DNA of 64,000 nt from CAWJLS01 sp963843755 (GTDB lineage Bacteria > Acidobacteriota > Thermoanaerobaculia > Multivoradales > DATKCC01), in the NCBI GenBank assembly GCA_963843755.1, contig CAWJLS010000010.1, forward strand, positions 370,544 through 434,543. The letters are read 5' to 3'. The translations under genes were made by a program, and so were the position numbers. Below the pieces are notes generated by a model. That model was not told the DNA's origin, made no database searches, and saw only the letters and a program-made list of their open reading frames with translations. Below, in pieces: positions 57,823 through 64,000 of the stretch (the first letter of the stretch is position 1; every line of letters starts with the position of its first letter).

Positions 57823-57897
57823 GCGGGAGTAACTCAGGGGTAGAGTCACAGCCTTCCAAGCTGTTGGTCGCGGGTTCGAATCCCGTCTCCCGCTCCA
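57823..57897 (+). tRNA. tRNA-Gly (UCC)
   Basis: Acceptor GCGGGAG/CTCCCGC, anticodon stem ACAGC/GCTGT with loop CTTCCAA giving TCC, and T-loop TTCGAAT. CCA is encoded. Confidence 0.97.
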
Positions 57898-58226
57898 ACT
57901 CTCCAGGAGCGCGCCCCCCAGTGAACCGTGCACGGCCTCGACAGGCCCCGCGACGTCCCCGGAGACCTCCCGGGCTCGGTTTTTCGAGGGGGCTGGACAT
58001 GCGGCCCACACTCTGGCATACTGATTTTTCTTCTGCGCCGGGTGAGCCCTGGCCGGGGGAGGCTTGTCTCGGTGCTCGTCTCGATGTTGCCTGCGCCGGG
58101 TCATCCCCTGGGAAGGCTTCTCTTGGTGGACCGGTCGGACGAGAGATCTTCGAGGCGCGCGAGAGGTCGATGGAGGCAGCAAGACGGTCGAGCGCTCGAG
58201 AACGTCCGCCGAGAGGCGGTATCAAA
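57898..58226 (+). promoter_or_regulatory. 329-nt region with the tRNA-Thr/tuf promoter and a 58-nt offset direct repeat
   Basis: A T5 run (57980-57984) after a CTCG/CGAG hairpin may end the upstream tRNA transcript. A promoter follows: TGGACA (57994-57999), a 17-nt spacer and CATACT (58017-58022). The roughly 195-nt leader before tRNA-Thr holds two imperfect copies of a stretch starting CTGCGCCGGGT (58033 and 58091). No protein-coding gene is supported. Confidence 0.6.
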
Positions 58227-58301
58227 GCCCACGTGGCTCAGGGGTAGAGCACTTCCTTGGTAAGGAAGGGGTCACCGGTTCAAATCCGGTCGTGGGCTCC
58301 A
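58227..58301 (+). tRNA. tRNA-Thr (GGU)
   Basis: Acceptor GCCCACG/CGTGGGC, anticodon stem CTTCC/GGAAG with loop TTGGTAA giving GGT, and T-loop TTCAAAT. CCA is encoded. It is probably cut from the same transcript as tuf, as in many bacteria. Confidence 0.97.
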
Positions 58302-58321
58302 TATTCACGGAAGCAGGACTC

Positions 58322-58372
58322 ATGAACGTCGATCTCGCGCCGGACACGATCGAGGTCGTTCGTCACCCTTAA
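58322..58372 (+). CDS. Possible 16-codon leader peptide before tuf
   Basis: A short frame, MNVDLAPDTIEVVRHP, begins 21 nt after tRNA-Thr and stops 58 nt before tuf. It has only a weak ribosome binding site. It may be chance. Confidence 0.2.
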   Translation: MNVDLAPDTIEVVRHP

Positions 58373-58430
58373 AGGAACCGCAACCGCCCCGTCGCGGGCA
58401 CAGCTCATATCAGGAGGCATCCAGCACGCC

Positions 58431-59624
<1,194 letters not shown>

Positions 59625-59636
59625 TCCGGGCGAGGT

Positions 59637-59654
59637 CTCCGTCCCCGCACGGAG
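59637..59654 (+). terminator. Hairpin after tuf
   Basis: A 6-bp stem CTCCGT/ACGGAG with a CCCCGC loop, 13 nt after the tuf stop. A second hairpin with a TTCG loop (59695-59710) follows before tRNA-Trp. Neither has a U-tract, so partial read-through to secE is possible. Confidence 0.4.
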
Positions 59655-59744
59655 CGGGGCGCGGGTCCTCCGGTCAGCAAATCACCCGCCGCGGCCGGGT
59701 TTCGACCCGGTCGCGACGGTTCGTTTGATAGGTCGAATCGACGT

Positions 59745-59820
59745 AGGGCAGTAGCTCCAACGGTAGAGCAACGGTCTCCAAAACCGTGGGTTGGGGGTTC
59801 GAATCCCTCCTGCCCTGCCA
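59745..59820 (+). tRNA. tRNA-Trp (CCA)
   Basis: Acceptor AGGGCAG/CTGCCCT, anticodon stem ACGGT/ACCGT with loop CTCCAAA giving CCA, and T-loop TTCGAAT. The 3' CCA is encoded. Its place before secE is conserved in many bacteria. Confidence 0.97.
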
Positions 59821-59933
59821 GACATTTCGAGGAGCCGGGACGCGCCGGGCGCGATGAGCGAGATGGGCGCGCGAACGGGGTCCTCGGCGTCGCATCGAGG
59901 TCGGTGGCTGACACCGACCGGGAGAGTCAGGCC

Positions 59934-60134
59934 ATGAAGTGGTGGAACCAGATCAAGTCCTTCCTTGCCGAAGTCCGCGTGGAGATCGGGAAGTGCTACT
60001 TCCCGGGCCGCAAGGAGGTCATCGACACCACCATCGTGGTGCTGATCACCAGCGTCATCTTCGCCATTTTCCTGTATGCGTCCGACTACGTGATCGTCTT
60101 GGCGACACAGGGCATCTTCAAGCTGGCATCATGA
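59934..60134 (+). CDS. secE: Preprotein translocase subunit SecE
   Basis: A 66-residue single-span SecE: amphipathic N-terminus (FLAEVRVEIGKCYFPGRKEV) and one membrane helix (TTIVVLITSVIFAIFLYASDYVI). It clamps SecY in the translocon. The ATG at 59934 has GGGAGAG upstream; a GTG at 59904 would add 10 residues. It overlaps nusG by ATGA. Confidence 0.94.
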   Translation: MKWWNQIKSFLAEVRVEIGKCYFPGRKEVIDTTIVVLITSVIFAIFLYASDYVIVLATQGIFKLAS

Positions 60135-60697
60135 CCGAGACCGCTGAACAGCACGCCGGCGATACGCCCGAGCGCCAGTGGTACATCGTCCACACCTACT
60201 CCGGGTTTGAGGAGCGGGTGCGCGAGACGTTGCGCCAGCGTGCCGAGGCCCTCGGCATGGGTGAAGCGTTCGGGGACATCCGGATTCCGACCGAGACCGT
60301 CGTCGAGTACAAGGGCGGCAAGAAGCGGGAGATCGAGCGCAAGTTCTTCCCCGGCTACATCCTGGTCGAGATGGCGATGTCCGACGCGGCCTGGCACGTG
60401 GTGAAGAACACGCCGAAGGTGACCGGCTTCGTGGGCACCGGCAAGAAGCCGACCCCGCTGTCGCAGCAAGAGGTCGACGGAATCCTCGAGCAGGTCACCT
60501 CGGCCAAGGAAAAGCCGAAGCCGAAGTACGTCTTCGACAAGGGGGAGCCGGTCAAGATCATCGACGGCCCGTTCAACAACTTCACCGGCGTGGTCGAGGA
60601 GGTCAACCTGGACCGCAACACCCTCAAGGTGATGGTGACCATCTTCGGCCGGGCGACGCCGGTCGAGCTGGACTTCTCGCAGGTCCAGAAACTGTGA
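60131..60697 (+). CDS. nusG: Transcription termination/antitermination factor NusG
   Basis: A 188-residue NusG with the NGN domain (RQWYIVHTYSGFEERV, KRKFFPGYILVEM-like FFPGYILVEM, TPKVTGFVG) and a KOW domain (GEPVKIIDGPFNNFTGVVEEV). It couples RNA polymerase to Rho or the ribosome. Confidence 0.97.
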   Translation: MTETAEQHAGDTPERQWYIVHTYSGFEERVRETLRQRAEALGMGEAFGDIRIPTETVVEYKGGKKREIERKFFPGYILVEMAMSDAAWHVVKNTPKVTGFVGTGKKPTPLSQQEVDGILEQVTSAKEKPKPKYVFDKGEPVKIIDGPFNNFTGVVEEVNLDRNTLKVMVTIFGRATPVELDFSQVQKL

Positions 60698-60786
60698 CGA
60701 CCGCCGCGTGACGCGGCAGGACGCCACGCTGAACGCGGCGCGGCGCCGGGTGAGGCTGGCAACCGAAGAGACGAGAGAGACAGACC

Positions 60787-61212
60787 ATGGCGAAGAAGGT
60801 CATCAACCAGATCAAGCTGCAGATCCCGGCCGGGCAGGCGACGCCCGCTCCGCCGGTCGGTCCCGCCCTCGGCCAGGCGGGTGTCAACATCATGGACTTC
60901 TGCAAGGCGTTCAACGCCCGCACGCAGCAGCAGGCGGGGATGATCATCCCGGTGGTGATCACGGTCTACGCCGACCGCAGCTACACCTTCATCACCAAGA
61001 CGCCGCCGGCGGCCATCCTGCTCAAGAAGGCCGCGGGGGTCGCCAAGGGGTCCGGTGAGCCGAACCGCAACAAGATCGGCAAGGTGACCGACGCCCAGGT
61101 CGAAGAGATCGCCAAGACCAAGATGCCCGACCTGAACGCGGGCAGCCTGGAGGCGGCCAAGCGCATCGTCGCGGGGACCGCCCGGTCGATGGGAATCGAG
61201 GTTCAGGGCTGA
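60787..61212 (+). CDS. rplK: Ribosomal protein L11
   Basis: A 141-residue L11 (IKLQIPAGQATPAPPVGPAL, NIMDFCKAFNART, C-terminal GTARSMGIEVQG). Part of the GTPase-associated centre. Follows nusG in the standard order. Confidence 0.97.
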   Translation: MAKKVINQIKLQIPAGQATPAPPVGPALGQAGVNIMDFCKAFNARTQQQAGMIIPVVITVYADRSYTFITKTPPAAILLKKAAGVAKGSGEPNRNKIGKVTDAQVEEIAKTKMPDLNAGSLEAAKRIVAGTARSMGIEVQG

Positions 61213-61224
61213 GCCCTTCAACGG

Positions 61225-61251
61225 TCAGCCGAGTCAGCCGAGCGAGCTGAG
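61225..61251. repeat. 9-nt tandem tract between rplK and rplA
   Basis: Two exact copies of TCAGCCGAG and a diverged third (CGAGCTGAG) lie in the 55-nt gap, showing that such tracts enter even the ribosomal-protein operon. Confidence 0.75.
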
Positions 61252-61267
61252 TAAGGGACACGGAACG

Positions 61268-61975
61268 ATGCCGAAGCACGGAAAGAACTACCGCAACGCA
61301 GTGGAGAAGCTCGACGCGGAGGCCACCTACCCGCTGAGCGACGCCCTGGAGCAGGTCAAGGGCCTGGCCTTCGCCAAGTTCGACGAGACCGTCGAGATCG
61401 CGATGCGCCTCGGGGTCGACCCGAAGCACGCCGACCAGATGGTGCGCGGAACGATCGTGTTGCCGCACGGCACCGGTCGCTCGGCGCGGGTCGCGGTCTT
61501 CGCCAGCGGCGAGAAGATCAAAGAGGCCGAGGAGGCCGGCGCCGACGTGGTCGGCGGCGAGGAGCTCGCGGCCAAGGTCGAGGGCGGTTGGCTGGATTTC
61601 GACGCCGTCGTCGCGACGCCCGACATGATGCGGGTCGTCGGCCGCCTGGGCCGGGTTCTCGGTCCCCGCGGCATGATGCCGAACCCGAAGACCGGCACGG
61701 TGACCTTCGAGGTCGCCAAGGCGGTCGAGGACATCAAGGCCGGCAAGGTGGAGTTCCGGGTCGACAAGACCGGCATCATCCACGCGCCGCTGGGCAAAGT
61801 CTCGTTCGAGCTGGATCAGCTCAAGGCCAACGCCGATGCCCTGATCACCGCCGTGCTCAAGGCGAAGCCGGCGGCGGCCAAGGGCAAGTACGTCCAGTCG
61901 GCCACCGTGTCGTCCACCATGAGCCCCGGCGTGTCCATCGACACCGGCTCGATGACCATCGCCGAGCGTGCCTAG
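61268..61975 (+). CDS. rplA: Ribosomal protein L1
   Basis: A 235-residue L1 (KHGKNYRNAVEKLD, GTGRSARVAVFASG, GPRGMMPNPKTGTVT). It forms the L1 stalk and in many bacteria represses its own operon. Confidence 0.97.
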   Translation: MPKHGKNYRNAVEKLDAEATYPLSDALEQVKGLAFAKFDETVEIAMRLGVDPKHADQMVRGTIVLPHGTGRSARVAVFASGEKIKEAEEAGADVVGGEELAAKVEGGWLDFDAVVATPDMMRVVGRLGRVLGPRGMMPNPKTGTVTFEVAKAVEDIKAGKVEFRVDKTGIIHAPLGKVSFELDQLKANADALITAVLKAKPAAAKGKYVQSATVSSTMSPGVSIDTGSMTIAERA

Positions 61976-61993
61976 GAGCTGGAGGGAGAAGTC

Positions 61994-62524
61994 ATGCCGC
62001 TGAGCCGGAATCAGAAGGAAAACCTGGTCAACCTCTACGAGGGCGGGGTCGCCACGGCCACCCACGCGTTCGTGCTGGGCTACCAGGGAATCAGCGTGCC
62101 CAAGGTCACGGAGCTTCGCCAGAAGATCCGCGAGACCGGCGGCACCTACGTGGTGGTCAAGAACAGGCTGGTGCTGCGGGCGATCGAGGGCACGGCCCTC
62201 GAGGGTCTCAAGGACCAGTTCCAGGGTCCGACGGCGGTCGTCTTCGCGGACGACGAGCCGGTCGCCCTGGCCAAGGTGTTGACCGACTTCCAGAAGGACG
62301 TGCCGGTCATCGAGTTCCGCGGCGGCCTGCTCAACGGCCAGCCGGTGGGCGCCGATCAGATCAAAGAGATCGCCAACCTGCCGAGTCGTGAAGAGCTCAT
62401 CGCCAAGCTGATCTTCCTGCTGCAGTCGCCGATCGCCCGCTTCGTGCGCGGCCTGGGCGCGATCACCCAGCAGTTCGTCAGCGTGCTCGACCAGATTCGT
62501 CAGGAAAAGGAGAAGCAGGGCTGA
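61994..62524 (+). CDS. rplJ: Ribosomal protein L10
   Basis: A 176-residue L10 (KTVVVKNRL-type segment TYVVVKNRLVLRAIEG, GPTAVVFADDEPVA, C-terminal helix that binds L7/L12). It has a GGAGG site and lies 18 nt after rplA, so there is no room for the usual long L10 leader. Confidence 0.96.
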   Translation: MPLSRNQKENLVNLYEGGVATATHAFVLGYQGISVPKVTELRQKIRETGGTYVVVKNRLVLRAIEGTALEGLKDQFQGPTAVVFADDEPVALAKVLTDFQKDVPVIEFRGGLLNGQPVGADQIKEIANLPSREELIAKLIFLLQSPIARFVRGLGAITQQFVSVLDQIRQEKEKQG

Positions 62525-62603
62525 CCCTACCGGGTCCCCGATCGACCGATTTCGACCGACCCGGCCCGACAAGGTAGGGTCTCCAGGGTGCAAGGAGAAG
62601 CAG

Positions 62604-62978
62604 ATGGAAGCGCAAGAGTTCATCAAGCAGATCGACGAGATGACGGTTCTCGAGCTCAACGAGCTCGTGAAGACGCTCGAGGACCACTACGGTGTCTCCG
62701 CCGCCGCGGCCGCCGTCGCGGTTCCGGCCGGCGGCGGTGCCGCCGCCGCTGCCGTCGAAGAGGAGAAGACCGAGTTCGACGTGGTCCTGACCTCCATCGG
62801 CGACAAGAAGATCAACGTCATCAAGGCGGTCCGTGAGGTGACGAGCCTCGGTCTCAAGGAGGCCAAGGAGCTCGTCGAGTCCGCCCCGACGGCTATCAAG
62901 GAGGCGGTGTCCAAGGAAGAGGCCGAGGAGATCAAGGCGAAGTTCGAAGAGGCCGGAGCTCAGGTCGAGCTCAAGTAG
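62604..62978 (+). CDS. rplL: Ribosomal protein L7/L12
   Basis: A 124-residue L12: N-terminal dimer helix (QIDEMTVLELNELVKTLEDHYG), Ala/Gly hinge and C-terminal domain (KINVIKAVREVTSLGLKEAKELV). It recruits translation GTPases. The 79-nt gap from rplJ contains a short 9-nt-like tract (62538-62564). The 274 nt to rpoB hold a GGCCCG/CGGGCC hairpin (62997-63018) and no supported gene. Confidence 0.97.
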   Translation: MEAQEFIKQIDEMTVLELNELVKTLEDHYGVSAAAAAVAVPAGGGAAAAAVEEEKTEFDVVLTSIGDKKINVIKAVREVTSLGLKEAKELVESAPTAIKEAVSKEEAEEIKAKFEEAGAQVELK

Positions 62979-63252
62979 TGGCCTTTTGCGAGCGCAGGCC
63001 CGTCCGCCCAGGCGGGCCCCAACCCGGAGGGACCGGGCAGACTCGGGAGGAGCGCCCATCGCGCGCGGCCTGATCTGCCCATGCGTTCCGTCCGGACCGC
63101 ACCATGCCCGGATTCCCGCAGCGCTTCGGCGCCGTGGGCCGGGCGTGGTGTCGTTACTGGAAGTGGAGACTCCCCGCGAGCTGCTGCGAAGCCGGGCGGT
63201 TCCGCAACGCCGAGGCCTTCCTTACTGACCTGGAGTAGCTGAGAGACATTCT

Positions 63253-64000
63253 ATGAGGAAAGACACCGAGACGCAAAGCACCCATGGGAACGGCCAGTGG
63301 GCCGCCCGACGCAGGGACTTCTCGCGCATCGCCACGACCCTCCCGATCCCGAACCTGATCGACGTCCAGCGGCGGTCGTACGAGCGCTTCCTCCAGATGA
63401 ACCTGCTGCCCGGGGAGCGCGACAACCACGGCCTGCAGCAGGTGTTCACGGGGATCTTCCCGTTCTCCGACTTCCGCGAGACCTGCTCGCTCGACTTCGT
63501 CAAGTACTCGATCGGCGACTGGCAGTGCAAGTGCGGCGAGCTGAAGGGGTTGGACTACCTTCGGATGACCTGCTCGAACTGCGGCGCGAAGATCATGACC
63601 GATCATCCTCACGAGGAGACGGTCGGTTGCCCCGAGTGCGGCTTCACCAACAAGAACCGGGTCACCAAGTGCGACATCTGCGGCAACCCGGTCGACCTCC
63701 AGCTCAAGTACTCGATCTCCGACTGCCAGGAGCGGGGCATGACCTTCGCGGTGCCGCTGAAGGTCACCTTCCGGCTGTTCGTCTACGACAAGGACCCGGA
63801 GACCGGCGCGCGCATGATGCGCGACGCCAAGGAGGAAGAGGTCTACTTCGGTGACATCCCGCTGATGACGGACAACGGCACGTTCATCATCAACGGCACC
63901 GAGCGGGTCATCGTCAGCCAGCTTCACCGGAGCCCGGGCGTCTTCTTCACCAAGGAGGGGCAGCGCTCCTTCCTGGCCAAGATCATCCCGTACCGCGGCT
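63253..64000 (+). CDS. rpoB: RNA polymerase beta subunit (N-terminal 249 residues) with a zinc-ribbon-like insertion
   Basis: The gene runs off the right edge. The start (ARRDFSRIATTLPIPNLIDVQRRSYERF) and later beta-lobe motifs (IPLMTDNGTFIINGTERVIVSQLHRSPGVFF) are normal. Between SLDFVKYSIG and the CQERGMTFAVPLKV motif, where most bacteria have about 10 residues, there are some 70 residues. They hold four cysteine pairs: 92/94 (CKC), 107/110 (CSNC), 126/129 (CPEC) and 140/143 (CDIC). The pattern suggests two zinc ribbons in the beta1/lobe region. An in-frame stop 27 nt upstream of the ATG fixes the start. Confidence 0.95.
   Translation, partial: MRKDTETQSTHGNGQWAARRRDFSRIATTLPIPNLIDVQRRSYERFLQMNLLPGERDNHGLQQVFTGIFPFSDFRETCSLDFVKYSIGDWQCKCGELKGLDYLRMTCSNCGAKIMTDHPHEETVGCPECGFTNKNRVTKCDICGNPVDLQLKYSISDCQERGMTFAVPLKVTFRLFVYDKDPETGARMMRDAKEEEVYFGDIPLMTDNGTFIINGTERVIVSQLHRSPGVFFTKEGQRSFLAKIIPYRG

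Overview
The window is a single stretch of very GC-rich bacterial chromosome with tightly packed genes, many of them overlapping by 1-4 nt (ATGA, GTGA, TTGA or TGATG junctions). Gene content points to a Gram-negative, non-proteobacterial heterotroph, most likely an Acidobacteriota-type lineage. The pointers are a fused NuoCD, a 2-oxoacid:ferredoxin oxidoreductase (KorAB), a VWFA-related protein of acidobacterial style, FadL-type outer-membrane protein, BON lipoproteins and ECF/anti-sigma signalling. This placement is inference from gene content; no 16S gene is present. No transposase, prophage or CRISPR array was seen.

Layout. 1-2.1 kb: end of a Xer-type recombinase gene, a lytic transglycosylase, and a membrane protein/Xre regulator pair with a clear promoter-operator. 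2.4-6.3 kb: an operon for diaminobutyrate/ectoine use (EctB/DoeD-type transaminase, DoeA-type hydrolase, aldehyde dehydrogenase). 6.6-10.9 kb: orphan small genes, an RsbU-type phosphatase, a rubrerythrin-like protein and an IscA-like protein. 11.1-14.1 kb: complex I genes nuoB, nuoCD and nuoI only. 14.3-20.9 kb: a lipid-modification locus (DUF2878 divergent to amine oxidase, DUF1365, two cyclopropane-synthase-family methyltransferases, DUF1295). 20.8-25.9 kb: a second RsbU-type phosphatase, then korA-korB-dsrE-like. 25.9-29.3 kb: a hairpin-rich non-coding stretch, then a VWA-related protein and an SH3b/HExxH protein. 29.3-31.7 kb: a class V aminotransferase and homoserine dehydrogenase. 31.7-34.3 kb (minus): ECF sigma, anti-sigma and secretin-N-like protein. 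34.4-36.0 kb (minus): a metal ABC permease and ATPase. 36-41 kb: DUF429, HutF, an M20 deacylase and two BON lipoproteins. 41.4-43.4 kb: aconitase-family enzyme. 43.5-48.4 kb: FadL, STAS, rhodanese, FHA-GAF-cyclase and RdgB. 48.5-51.0 kb (minus): coaE, folD, ubiE/menG.

The last 13 kb is core information processing: rplM-rpsI, rpsB-tsf-pyrH-frr, a CBS protein, rlmB, tRNA-Thr(UGU)-Tyr-Gly, tRNA-Thr(GGU)-tuf, tRNA-Trp-secE-nusG-rplKAJL and the start of rpoB. The RpoB fragment carries an unexpected four-CxC/CxxC insertion in its N-terminal lobe.

Two features cut across the window. First, degenerate tandem tracts with a period of 8, 9 or 12 nt occur again and again, both between genes and inside linker regions of proteins. 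Second, promoters resolve into a TTGACA-like -35 with a 16-18 nt spacer and a TAnnnT -10, often an extended -10 TGCTAnnnT; in several places the -10 lies only 6-7 nt before the ATG, which suggests leaderless transcripts. Hairpins at gene ends mostly lack a U-tract.
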